NCBI GenBank assembly: GCA_963550915.1
Contig: CAUVEB010000002.1
Coordinates: 1 to 64,000 of the forward strand
DNA: 64,000 bases
Direction: 5' to 3'
DNA from: Caviibacter sp963550915
Lineage (GTDB): Bacteria; Fusobacteriota; Fusobacteriia; Fusobacteriales; Leptotrichiaceae
Shown: positions 53,009 through 61,542 of the stretch, piece by piece
How the letters are laid out: the number at the start of each line of letters is the position of its first letter
Numbering within the stretch: the stretch's first letter is position 1
Made by a program: the position numbers and the translations under genes
The notes under the pieces: generated by a model
Databases searched by the model: none
Seen by the model: the letters and a program-made list of their open reading frames with translations, nothing else
Told to the model about the DNA's origin: nothing

Positions 53009-53870
53009 AATTTATTCCTTTTTCTTTTAATAATCTTACAAGTTTTGCTCTTGTAGTAGCATCTGCACTTACAAGTGGTAATCTTAAATTATTTTTTGTA
53101 AGTCCTAAAATATCCATAGCCTCTTTTACTGTAACTGGATTTCCTTCTATAAACATATTGGTGCTTATATCATATAAGTATTCATGTATATCATATGCTT
53201 TATCAATAGGAGTTTTGTAAAAATTCGATACTTGTTTTGGCACTATATTTGCAACAACTGATATCACACCTTCAAAACCTATGATTCTTGCAGGTAGTAT
53301 TAATGGATCATCACCTGATAAAAGGCTTATACTATCAGCACATAATTTTCTTATTTCTATCATTTGTTCTATATTACCACTAGCTTCTTTAAGAGCTACT
53401 ATATTATCAATTTTTGATAATTTATACATAGTATCTGCACTTATATTAACTCCTGTTCTTCCAGGAACATTATATACTATTATAGGTATGCCTACTTTTG
53501 CTACTTCTTCATAGTGTGCTATTATACCTTTTTGAGTAGGTTTATTGTAATATGGGCAAGTGCTTAAAACATAGTCTGCTCCTAAGTCCATACATTTTTT
53601 AGTAAGTTCTACTGCTTTACTTGTATTATTTGAACCAGCTCCAGCTATAACAACAACTCTTTTATTTACTTTTTCTATAACAGTTTTTATTACTTTTTCA
53701 TATTCTTTTTCAGTAAGTGTAGCAGTTTCTCCTGTAGACCCACAAACAACTATACCTGAAATTCCATTTTCTATTTGAAATTCAACTAAGTTTTCAAGTG
53801 TATTATAGTCAACTGACATATCATCATTAAATGGAGTAACTATAGCGACATATGCACCTTTTAGTTTCAT
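52992..53870 (-). CDS. dapA: 4-hydroxy-tetrahydrodipicolinate synthase
   Basis: This 292-residue TIM-barrel aldolase condenses pyruvate with aspartate semialdehyde, the first committed DAP step. The Schiff-base lysine is Lys161 in 'IVALKEASGN', with Tyr133 in 'IVYNVPGRTGVN' and the 'CGSTGET' pyruvate site. I chose the ATG at 53870, eight bases after AGGAAG, over a GTG three codons upstream. It starts 12 bases after lysC. Confidence 0.95.
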   Translation of the reverse strand: MKLKGAYVAIVTPFNDDMSVDYNTLENLVEFQIENGISGIVVCGSTGETATLTEKEYEKVIKTVIEKVNKRVVVIAGAGSNNTSKAVELTKKCMDLGADYVLSTCPYYNKPTQKGIIAHYEEVAKVGIPIIVYNVPGRTGVNISADTMYKLSKIDNIVALKEASGNIEQMIEIRKLCADSISLLSGDDPLILPARIIGFEGVISVVANIVPKQVSNFYKTPIDKAYDIHEYLYDISTNMFIEGNPVTVKEAMDILGLTKNNLRLPLVSADATTRAKLVRLLKEKGINYGKVF

Positions 53871-53882
53871 TTTAATCACTTC

Positions 53883-55073
53883 CTACAATTCAAATTCACT
53901 TGCAAGTAATCTTGCAATCTCTTTACCATTTTTTTCATCTACAACTAAAGATATACTTATTTCTGATGTTGAAATTTGGTGAAAACTTAAGTTATTTTCA
54001 GACAATACCTTAAATATTCTTGAAATAACCCCTATATGTGTTACTATCCCTATTCCTACAAGTGATACTCTTACAACTTCTTTATTTAACACTACATTTA
54101 CATTTTCTAGTTTTAAACTTTCAAATAATTTATTAAGTAATGGTTCATCTGTTCTTGGAGTTGTAAAAGCAATACTTCCGTTTTCTGATATAACGTCATT
54201 ATGACTTATTAGATCAATATTTATACCAAGTTCAACTGCTTTTTTAAATATTGGTTCTAAATTTCTTGCGTATGTTGGTATATTATCAATAGTTACCATT
54301 AGAGTATTTTCATTTATTGATATACCTTTTATTTTATGTTCTTCCATTTTTCTCTCCTTGATTAAAGTTCCATTTTTTTCTCCAAGGCTTTTTCCTACAT
54401 AAATAGGAACTTTATACTTATATCCAAGCTCAATAGCACGTGGTTCCATAACACCTGCACCTAAATATGCAAGCTCCATCATTTCTTGATATGATATTTC
54501 ATCAATTTTTTTAGCCTTTTCATATATTCTAGGATCAATGCTATATATTCCGTCAACATCTGTATATATCTCACATACACAGCCAAGACTTGACGCTATA
54601 GCAACAGCTGAAGTATCAGAACCCCCTCTACCCAAGGTTGTTATATCTTGATTTTCATTTACTCCTTGAAATCCAGCTACAACTACAATATATCCTTTTT
54701 CTATATATTCTTTTATCTTATTACTATTTACACTTTTTATTCTACTCTTAGTATGTATTCCTGTTGTTTTAAGCTCTATTTGTTCTCCAGTAAATGAGAT
54801 TGCTTTTACTCCTATACTATTTAGTGCTATGCTTAAAAGTGCTATAGTTTGATTTTCACCTATTGACATAAGTCTATCAAGTTCTCTTGTATCAGGATTT
54901 TCTGTTATCTCTTTTGAAAGGGCAATAAGGCTGTTCGTAGTCTTACCCATTGCAGATACAACAACCACTAAATCATCTCCATTTTCTTTTATCTTCTTTA
55001 GATGATTTGCTATTGCCATTATCTTTTCAGTTGTTGCAACTGAAGAACCACCATATTTTTGTACGATTAACAT
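53883..55073 (-). CDS. lysC: Aspartate kinase
   Basis: This 396-residue kinase phosphorylates aspartate, opening the aspartate family pathway. The N-terminal motif is 'VQKYGGSSVATTEKI', the substrate site 'TLGRGGSDTSAVAIAS', and two ACT domains (about 255-396) provide amino-acid feedback ('VSLVGIGIVTHIGVISRIF'). It starts directly after the stop of the tandem SIMPL-like gene, with AAGGTGG inside that gene's end. No lysine riboswitch space is present upstream, so control is probably allosteric. Confidence 0.95.
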   Translation of the reverse strand: MLIVQKYGGSSVATTEKIMAIANHLKKIKENGDDLVVVVSAMGKTTNSLIALSKEITENPDTRELDRLMSIGENQTIALLSIALNSIGVKAISFTGEQIELKTTGIHTKSRIKSVNSNKIKEYIEKGYIVVVAGFQGVNENQDITTLGRGGSDTSAVAIASSLGCVCEIYTDVDGIYSIDPRIYEKAKKIDEISYQEMMELAYLGAGVMEPRAIELGYKYKVPIYVGKSLGEKNGTLIKERKMEEHKIKGISINENTLMVTIDNIPTYARNLEPIFKKAVELGINIDLISHNDVISENGSIAFTTPRTDEPLLNKLFESLKLENVNVVLNKEVVRVSLVGIGIVTHIGVISRIFKVLSENNLSFHQISTSEISISLVVDEKNGKEIARLLASEFEL

Positions 55074-56831
55074 TTATTTTTCCACCTTAGCTTCTATTTC
55101 TAATGTTTTAGATATTTCAATTGTTCTACTTGGAACATCAACATAATTAGCAATTGAATTTTCTAATATTTCATCATCACTCATATTAACACTCATTTTA
55201 TTATTATCAAAATATAGATTAGGATAATATACATATTTATAGTCATTATTTGTATCGCTAGTTGTTATAGCTGTAATTTCATATTGACCAAATTCTTTTA
55301 GATTTTTTTTAGCAGCGTTAATTGCTTGTATGTATAATTCTTTTTCAAGTTTATTTCTATCTTGTTCAAAACTGATATAAGGTATATTTATTCCAAGTTC
55401 TTGACATATTGAAGTAATTAGACCAACATCATTTATATCATCTGTTTTTATATATAGATCGTGATGAACTTTTGTTTCTTTTACTTTTTTATTTCCTACA
55501 ACTATATCGTTACTAATATTTTTATAACTGTCTATACTTGCACTTATATTATATTTTTTAAGTTCATTTGCTATCTTGTTATATTCTTTTGTAGCATTTT
55601 CATATGTTTTTGCTTTTATTTCAATTTTACCTTCATTAAGATTTGGATATTTTCTAACTAGATATATGAAATTATCTTTATTTACATTAGTAAAATTGAT
55701 CATAAAGCTTATGTACTCATCTTTTTTTAATATAGGTACATCTTTTTCAACTATTTGTGTATAATAGTTTTTAGTTGAAATTTCAGGTTTTATTCCAGCT
55801 TTTTTAAGTACTGATTTTAATTTTGATATTTTTTTATCATCATTAATGCTTATATGAATTTTAGCAGTACTATCAGAAGTTTCAATTTTTGATGTAACAT
55901 ATATCATTATTTCATTATTAAGCTTTTTATTACTATCATTTTTAGCATAAAAATGTACTCTTGCTCTTACACTTTGATCTTCTGTTGGAGTTTCAATGCT
56001 TGTCTTTGCTTCAAGTGCCATATATTTTCTACTGTTATAATATGTGTCATGTCTATATGGCTTATTTTTATTCATATATATATTTTTAAGTACATATTTA
56101 TCAGTTAGTTTATAGTCTAAATTGCTTGCTATTAGCTCTGCAAACTCTCTTGCTTTTGATACTTCTTCTTTTATATCATATTCACTGTTTTTGATATAGA
56201 AATTAGGCGAATCAATTTTCATATCATACTTTTTAGCTAAATCTATTACCTTTGATATATTCTTTATATCTTTAACTTCAATATTAAATGTTTGAACAAC
56301 AACATATTTTTGTTGTTTTTCTCTTTCAAAATATTCTCTATTTTGGCTATCTACATATATTAAGTCTTCTTTTATATTCTTTATTTTCTTATTTATTTTT
56401 TCTAAATTTTCTAAACTGCTTTTACCTGTTTCTGTGAACACTAAATGATAGACATCACGCCCGTTATATTTTCTTTTATATGATGAATTTGCAAGTTTAG
56501 ACATTTTATCAGACATAAAAGTAACTGTTGTTTCAATTTTTAAATTTTTCTTAAGCTTATTATTATCTTCTACTACTTTTGAGTATGAATAATCTAAAAG
56601 GCTTGCTGTTGCAAGATTAGTACTTGTAATTTTTTTTATAAATTCATTTGCTTTTTGCTTACTAAAATCTGTTAATTTTTTTAAATTAGTATCCTCAAGT
56701 CTTAGTACTGCCTCAAAAGATACTGTATCTACTTTTTTTGTACTATAAGTTGTATTTGTAATTCTTATTTCAAGTTCATTTGCATATGACATAATTGACA
56801 TTAAAGCTAAAACTATCATTATCTTTTTCAT
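55074..56831 (-). CDS. Exported tandem SIMPL-like (DUF541) protein
   Basis: This 585-residue protein has a signal peptide (about 1-17, cleavage near 'SYANELE'). The mature part appears to hold two SIMPL-like units. The better half-domains are about 175-300 ('VVQTFNIEVKDIKNISKVIDLAKKY', shown in part, with 'VSKAREFAELIASNL') and about 452-585 ('HHDLYIKTDDINDVGLI', 'ISFEQDRNKLEKELYIQAI', ending 'SRTIEISKTLEIEAKVE'). The single-unit family is exported and linked to stress defence in some bacteria, with no known enzyme activity. It is embedded between a small membrane protein and lysC with overlaps, so it is expressed with cell-wall precursor genes. Assignment rests on pattern and is moderate. 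Confidence 0.65.
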   Translation of the reverse strand: MKKIMIVLALMSIMSYANELEIRITNTTYSTKKVDTVSFEAVLRLEDTNLKKLTDFSKQKANEFIKKITSTNLATASLLDYSYSKVVEDNNKLKKNLKIETTVTFMSDKMSKLANSSYKRKYNGRDVYHLVFTETGKSSLENLEKINKKIKNIKEDLIYVDSQNREYFEREKQQKYVVVQTFNIEVKDIKNISKVIDLAKKYDMKIDSPNFYIKNSEYDIKEEVSKAREFAELIASNLDYKLTDKYVLKNIYMNKNKPYRHDTYYNSRKYMALEAKTSIETPTEDQSVRARVHFYAKNDSNKKLNNEIMIYVTSKIETSDSTAKIHISINDDKKISKLKSVLKKAGIKPEISTKNYYTQIVEKDVPILKKDEYISFMINFTNVNKDNFIYLVRKYPNLNEGKIEIKAKTYENATKEYNKIANELKKYNISASIDSYKNISNDIVVGNKKVKETKVHHDLYIKTDDINDVGLITSICQELGINIPYISFEQDRNKLEKELYIQAINAAKKNLKEFGQYEITAITTSDTNNDYKYVYYPNLYFDNNKMSVNMSDDEILENSIANYVDVPSRTIEISKTLEIEAKVEK

Positions 56832-57175
56832 TTATCTCTACCTCTTATCTGTTTAAAAATTGACCAGTATCCTGTAAATAGTCCTAAAAATATTAAAAAT
56901 ATTAAAAGCGTATTCATCTGCCTATTAAAAATATATTTTACTAAAATGTAGTAAATTGAAAGTAGTAATATTAAAGGCGATATAAGTAAGTAAATATAGT
57001 TTGTTGCAAGTGCTAAATTCTTTTTAAAACTATTATCTTTTTTTAATATTTTTTCTTTTAATTTATCACTTTCTTTATCTTTATTTTTCTTACTTTTAAA
57101 AGATATTGAATGTAAAAGGTTTGTAAATTCACTATCTTTTAATTTATGAATATTGTCAAGGTCTTGTTTTTTCAT
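56828..57175 (-). CDS. Small two-helix membrane protein, AtpZ/AtpI-like
   Basis: This 115-residue protein has a basic, soluble N-terminus (about 1-50) and two membrane helices (about 53-80 and 87-105) joined by a short turn. 'LIFLIFLGLFTGYWSIFKQIRG' resembles the second helix of AtpZ/AtpI proteins that assist rotor assembly. Similarity is weak. It shares ATGA with the SIMPL-like gene. If AtpZ-like, it might serve the V-ATPase encoded downstream; this is inference. Confidence 0.5.
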   Translation of the reverse strand: MKKQDLDNIHKLKDSEFTNLLHSISFKSKKNKDKESDKLKEKILKKDNSFKKNLALATNYIYLLISPLILLLSIYYILVKYIFNRQMNTLLIFLIFLGLFTGYWSIFKQIRGRDK

Positions 57176-57183
57176 AATTCACC

Positions 57184-57879
57184 TCATTTTTTTGCAATAA
57201 TAAAAAGTCTACTTTGTCCGTACATTTCATTTCTTGCAATATCATATATTTTATATCCCACATTTTCTAACATTTCTATTACTTTATTTGTGTCATAGAT
57301 GTATTTAATGTGTTCTTCAACATATTTTTCATATGTATCATCACTATTTTTAACAAAGGCTGTTATTTCAACTAAATGCTTATTATTTTTTAAATTTTCA
57401 TATCTCCAAATAGCTGTATAATTTTCTTCTTCATCAATAAATACATCATTTTCAAATATTTCATCAAATATTTCTTCTTCAACTAAGTCAAATATTAAAG
57501 TCCCATTTTTTTCTTGCATATCATAGCAGTTAATAAGAAAACTATTAAGTGCATTATAGTCAGTAAAATAGTTTACTGTATCAAAATTGCAGGTAATGTA
57601 GTCAAATTTTAAATCTAACTTATCTTTTGTAATATCAAGATTAAAATACTTTATCTTATCATCTTTTTGTTTTGCAACATTTAACATATCTAACGATATA
57701 TCTACCGCATATGTATCGTATCCATATTTTCTAAATTTAGTTGTTATACTAGCGGTACCACAACCAATATCAAGTAATTTAGCTTTTTTAGGAATATATC
57801 CTCTTAAAAACTTAAACCACTCGTTATAGTCTACATTTTTAGTAAATTCATCGTAGATATATGCAAAGTTTTTATGCAT
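57184..57879 (-). CDS. Class I SAM-dependent methyltransferase
   Basis: This 231-residue protein carries a standard SAM-binding fold: motif I 'KLLDIGCGTASITTKF', motif II 'YAVDISLDMLNVAKQK' and motif IV-like 'YITCNFDTVNYF'. The C-terminal half resembles the bacterial 'YqeM-type' uncharacterised methyltransferases. The N-terminus 'FAYIYDEFTKNVDYNEW' is shared by that group. The start ATG at 57879 overlaps glmM by eight bases. The substrate is unknown. Confidence 0.85.
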   Translation of the reverse strand: MHKNFAYIYDEFTKNVDYNEWFKFLRGYIPKKAKLLDIGCGTASITTKFRKYGYDTYAVDISLDMLNVAKQKDDKIKYFNLDITKDKLDLKFDYITCNFDTVNYFTDYNALNSFLINCYDMQEKNGTLIFDLVEEEIFDEIFENDVFIDEEENYTAIWRYENLKNNKHLVEITAFVKNSDDTYEKYVEEHIKYIYDTNKVIEMLENVGYKIYDIARNEMYGQSRLFIIAKK

Positions 57880-59242
57880 CAACAAGTTCCTTTCTTATAA
57901 CATCTGAGATTTTAGTTATAAATTCATTTACTATGTCATCTGTTTTTGCTTCAACCATTACTCTTATTAAAGCTTCTGTTCCAGATTCTCTTACTAAAAT
58001 TCTACCTCTTCCTTCAATATCCTTATTAGCTTTTTTTATAACATCTAAGATATTTTCATTTTCTTTCCAAGTTTTCTTTTTTTCTTTAGAAACTAATATA
58101 TTTTCTAGTCTTTGAGGCCATAATTTTATTTTTTCTACTAATTCGCTTACTCTTTGTTTTGATTCAATTACTGCTGATACAAATTGTATTGATGATAATA
58201 CTCCGTCTCCAGTTGTATTATGATCTAACATTATTATATGTCCTGATTGCTCTCCACCTAAATTTAATGATTGTTGTTGCATTTTTTCAAGTACATATCT
58301 ATCACCTACATTAGCTCTAATAAGTCTTATACCTTGTTTTTCAAGATATTTTTCAAATCCCATATTGCTTTGTACTGTTGTAACAACTGTATTTGAATTA
58401 AGCAGTCCTTTTTCTTTCATATTTTTTGCAATTACTGCAATAACTAAATCTCCGTCAACTATATTACCTTTTTCATCAACTGCTATAAGTCTGTCTGCAT
58501 CTCCGTCATAAGCAAGTCCACAATCAGCCTTATATAGTTTTACCATTTCTTGTAAAAGTTCAGGGTGAGTTGATCCGCATTTTACATTTATATTTTTACC
58601 ATTTGGTATATTGTTTATTACTACAACATCAGCACCTAGGCTTTGAAATACTTTAGATGCTATACGATATGCCGCACCATTTCCAGTATCAATTACAACT
58701 TTAAATCCTGTAAAATCTATTTTTGATGTTTTTGTTAAAAATCTTCTATACATTTTAACGTCATCTTCAACGAAAGTGTATCTTCCAAGCTTTTCTGCTG
58801 ATGCAAGATTGTTTAGTAGCATCTCATAGTCTTGCATATATTCTTCTATTTCTTCTTCAACTTCATCAGGTAATTTAAAACCATTGCTACTAAATATTTT
58901 AATACCATTATCTTTTATAGGGTTATGTGATGCAGATATCATAACTCCTGCTGCTGCATTTTTAGCTCTTGTTAAGTAACTTACTCCTGGTGTTGGAAGA
59001 ACTCCAACAAAGTCAATATTTACACCCATAGCTGTAAGTCCAGCAGAAAGTGCTGATCTTATCATATATCCTGATATTCTTGTATCTGTACCTAAAACTA
59101 TTCTTGGTTTTTTAGTTTTATCTTTAGCATTTTTATTAAGATAATATCCTAGTGCTAAACCTAGTCTTGTAACTAAATCTATGCTTAAATCTTTGTTTGC
59201 TTCTCCTCTAATTCCGTCTGTTCCAAAATATTTTCTACTCAT
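57872..59242 (-). CDS. glmM: Phosphoglucosamine mutase
   Basis: This 456-residue enzyme interconverts glucosamine-6-P and glucosamine-1-P on the way to UDP-GlcNAc. The phosphoserine loop is 'MISASHNPIKDNG', with Ser105 the active residue. The Mg2+ loop is 'YDGDADRLIAVDE', the sugar loop 'GGEQSGHIIMLDH' and the phosphate loop 'RVRESGTEALIRVM'-like ('RILVRESGTEALIRV'). It starts with an overlap of four bases to the HTH gene stop. The reaction supplies both peptidoglycan and lipid glycans. Confidence 0.95.
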   Translation of the reverse strand: MSRKYFGTDGIRGEANKDLSIDLVTRLGLALGYYLNKNAKDKTKKPRIVLGTDTRISGYMIRSALSAGLTAMGVNIDFVGVLPTPGVSYLTRAKNAAAGVMISASHNPIKDNGIKIFSSNGFKLPDEVEEEIEEYMQDYEMLLNNLASAEKLGRYTFVEDDVKMYRRFLTKTSKIDFTGFKVVIDTGNGAAYRIASKVFQSLGADVVVINNIPNGKNINVKCGSTHPELLQEMVKLYKADCGLAYDGDADRLIAVDEKGNIVDGDLVIAVIAKNMKEKGLLNSNTVVTTVQSNMGFEKYLEKQGIRLIRANVGDRYVLEKMQQQSLNLGGEQSGHIIMLDHNTTGDGVLSSIQFVSAVIESKQRVSELVEKIKLWPQRLENILVSKEKKKTWKENENILDVIKKANKDIEGRGRILVRESGTEALIRVMVEAKTDDIVNEFITKISDVIRKELVDA

Positions 59243-59943
59243 TTTGTTTCTAACCCCTTAAATTTATTAAATGTTCCAAATAAGATACCTAATATTTTTA
59301 TATCTTTCTTATTTTTCTTATTCAGTACATATGATTTACCATTTTTATTTACTGACTTTAATATTGTATACTTGTCTATAGTGCTAACAAAAAATATATC
59401 CTTTTTATTTTTATACTCTATCATACAATATTTGCTTTCTATATCATTTTTTACATATTCTATATATGGTTCAAAAAATACTAATTCTCTATTTTTAAAA
59501 GGCTCATAATTAGAACTATCTATTCTTACAAAAAATGTACCTTCTTCAATAAATTCAAAAATATATCCTGTATTTGATATTATCATTTCAATATCATTTG
59601 TATCTTCTCTAAAACCATTATCTTCAAAAATACCCATATAGTTTATAGGGACTGTTTCATATTTATTGAAATTGCTTTTAATTAAGGCTCTTAATTCTGT
59701 TATTTCTGTTTGAACTAATTTAGGAAGTCTTCTAAAATTTTCATAATTTTCTATTGCCTTTTTATCTTCATCACTTACGTTAAAGATAGAGTACATTTTA
59801 GTTAAAAATTTTTTAGATGGAGATTTTTTATCATTTAAGACATTGCTTAAATATTGAGGGACACAACCTAAAACATTTGATAAATCTTTTTGCGTAGTTT
59901 TTTTAGGAATATAGCTATTTAAAATTTCTCCTGTTTTTCTCAT
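59239..59943 (-). CDS. HTH (Xre-like) regulator with C-terminal sensor/peptidase-like region
   Basis: This 234-residue protein has an N-terminal Xre-type helix-turn-helix at about 8-60 ('TTQKDLSNVLGCVPQYLSNVLNDKKSPS'; recognition helix near 28-38). The C-terminal part (about 95-225) is beta-rich with 'YKNKKDIFFVSTIDKYTILKSV', suggesting an S24-like fold, but I do not see the Ser-Lys catalytic pair. The ATG overlaps the DUF1858 gene stop as TAATG. It may report on wall or redox status given its neighbours; this is speculation. Confidence 0.7.
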   Translation of the reverse strand: MRKTGEILNSYIPKKTTQKDLSNVLGCVPQYLSNVLNDKKSPSKKFLTKMYSIFNVSDEDKKAIENYENFRRLPKLVQTEITELRALIKSNFNKYETVPINYMGIFEDNGFREDTNDIEMIISNTGYIFEFIEEGTFFVRIDSSNYEPFKNRELVFFEPYIEYVKNDIESKYCMIEYKNKKDIFFVSTIDKYTILKSVNKNGKSYVLNKKNKKDIKILGILFGTFNKFKGLETK

Positions 59944-60167
59944 TAATAATCATCTTCCTCTTCTTGCATCTCAAGTATCATATTTACTTCTTCTATTATT
60001 ATATCAGGATCTAAACCATGAACTGCTATACCCTCATATAAAGATTCTGCATCAGAAATTATACAACCTGCACAACCAAGCCCATACCTCATTAAAACTT
60101 CTGATATAATTGGAAACTTTTCAACTGCTTCCATAATATTCATATCTGCCGTTACTCTTTCTTTCAT
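59943..60167 (-). CDS. DUF1858 redox-disulfide domain protein
   Basis: This 74-residue protein has the DUF1858 pattern: 'VTADMNIMEAVEKFP' then a GLGCAGC motif with Cys32 and Cys35, and a C-terminal helix ending in acidic residues. Single-domain DUF1858 proteins often accompany hybrid-cluster or ScdA-like iron-sulfur repair proteins and are thought to be redox-active. No such partner is adjacent here. It is the first gene of the very long unit and has TAAGGTG before the ATG. Confidence 0.85.
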   Translation of the reverse strand: MKERVTADMNIMEAVEKFPIISEVLMRYGLGCAGCIISDAESLYEGIAVHGLDPDIIIEEVNMILEMQEEEDDY

Positions 60168-60194
60168 AATATCACCTTACTTCTTTAATATTAA

Positions 60195-60203
60195 ATTATA
60201 TCA
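60195..60203 (-). promoter_or_regulatory. Extended -10 promoter for the 60167-onward unit
   Basis: TGATATAAT with only a weak -35 (TTAAAA) 17 bases upstream. It lies about 28 bases before the DUF1858 ATG, in the yitT-DUF1858 gap. Confidence 0.55.
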
Positions 60204-60219
60204 TATTTATATGCACTTT

Positions 60220-61071
60220 TTAAATTGGTAACATATAAAAACTGCCATAAAAATCTTCTGTTTTATATACATTTATTATTACTTTATCATCAATATCATT
60301 TACAAGTCTAACCACATCATTTAGCTCATAACTTGAAATTACTGTATAAAGTATGTATACAGGCTGTTTTGTATAACAACCTTCTCCTATTGTCTTTGTC
60401 ATACCGTGTCTATATTGTTCTATATATTTTTTTACAATCTCTTCAGGTTTTTTTGTTATAATCTGCATAGTTACACGGTGGTATCTATGATAGAATGTTG
60501 CTATTGTTTTAGTAGCTATATACTGAAATAAGATTGAGTATCCAGCTCTATCCCAACCAAATAAATAACCGAAGATTAGTAGAATAATAGCATTAAAAGC
60601 TAAGATATAGTCCCATATTGTCTTATTTATCTTATTTGAAATATATAGGGCTACAAAATCTGTACCCCCTGTAGATCCACCTGTTCTAAGTGCAAGAACC
60701 ATTTGAAGTCCATAGATAAATGCACCTATAGTAACACTTAATAGTGGTGTATTAAATACAGGTGAAAAATGGAATATTTTTAAAAATACTGATGTTAATA
60801 TTATTTGTAATAACGATAAAAAAGTAAATTTTTTACTTATACCTTTAGCACAAATAATAGCAACAGGTAAATTTAGTGCAACTATAAAAAAAGATATCGA
60901 TACATTTATATTAAATCTTTCTAAAATTAAGTGAAGTAGCATAGATAAACCTGTAAATCCACTTGCAAGAAGTTTTGCAGGTTCCATCATTGATTGTATT
61001 ATATACGTTTGTGCAAACGATGATATTATTATTAAACAAGCACTAAGTAGTAATCTTCTTTTTTCTTTCAT
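60220..61071 (-). CDS. YitT-family membrane protein
   Basis: This 283-residue protein has five or six membrane segments (about 7-190), including 'LASGFTGLSMLLHLILERF' and 'RTGGSTGGTDFVALYISNKI', the paired glycine-rich loops of the YitT/UPF0750 family. A cytoplasmic DUF2179 domain follows at the C-terminus ('YHRVTMQIITKKPEEIV'). Members are proposed transporters, but no substrate is established. ATAGGAG precedes the ATG. A strong terminator separates it from the Fur-family gene. Confidence 0.88.
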   Translation of the reverse strand: MKEKRRLLLSACLIIISSFAQTYIIQSMMEPAKLLASGFTGLSMLLHLILERFNINVSISFFIVALNLPVAIICAKGISKKFTFLSLLQIILTSVFLKIFHFSPVFNTPLLSVTIGAFIYGLQMVLALRTGGSTGGTDFVALYISNKINKTIWDYILAFNAIILLIFGYLFGWDRAGYSILFQYIATKTIATFYHRYHRVTMQIITKKPEEIVKKYIEQYRHGMTKTIGEGCYTKQPVYILYTVISSYELNDVVRLVNDIDDKVIINVYKTEDFYGSFYMLPI

Positions 61072-61097
61072 GAAATCCTATTTCTCCTATGTTCTGT

Positions 61098-61139
61098 AAA
61101 AAATTACCCTACCCCTATGTGTATTTCTAGGGATAGGGT
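61098..61139 (-). terminator. Terminator after the Fur-family gene
   Basis: ACCCTATCCCTA and TAGGGGTAGGGT form a 12-bp GC-rich stem (one G:U) with a loop of ten bases, followed by AATTTTTT. With A residues upstream it could be bidirectional, though no plus-strand gene is near. Confidence 0.88.
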
Positions 61140-61143
61140 CTTT

Positions 61144-61533
61144 TTAATTTTTACAATTTTTACATTTTCCTTTGATATAAAATTGTATTGATTCTATGTC
61201 AAATTCTTTTAACTGTTCTATTTTGTAATCATATTCAAAGTCATAGATATTTTCACAATTAATACATTTAAAATGGCCGTGTGGTTCTTGTATTGCATCG
61301 TATCTATTTTCTTTTTCTTCTAAAATTTCATTGACTAATTTCTTTTCAATAAAAATTTTTAACGTGTTATAAACAGTTGTTTTTGATAAAGTAGGTATTG
61401 TTTTGTGCAAATCACTGTATATTTCATCAACACTTGGGTGATTTGTTGCATTTAGCAAGTACTGAAAAATTTGTATTCTCTGAAGTGATGGTTTTATATC
61501 GTTATTTTTCAATTTTTCGCTAATTTTATCCAC
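61144..61533 (-). CDS. Fur-family regulator, PerR-like
   Basis: This 129-residue metal-dependent repressor has an N-terminal winged helix ('PSLQRIQIFQYLLNAT', 'TLSKTTVYNTLKIFIEK'). The structural zinc site is CXXC-X30-CXXC: Cys90/Cys93 and Cys124/Cys127. The regulatory site aligns with PerR of Bacillus: His32, Asp79, His85, His87 and Asp98, where Fur proper normally has a Glu at the last position. This favours a peroxide sensor. The start is GTG at 61533, following AGAGG. It is co-transcribed with the preceding lipoprotein gene, nine bases away. Confidence 0.87.
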   Translation of the reverse strand: MDKISEKLKNNDIKPSLQRIQIFQYLLNATNHPSVDEIYSDLHKTIPTLSKTTVYNTLKIFIEKKLVNEILEEKENRYDAIQEPHGHFKCINCENIYDFEYDYKIEQLKEFDIESIQFYIKGKCKNCKN

Positions 61534-61542
61534 TTTTACCTC

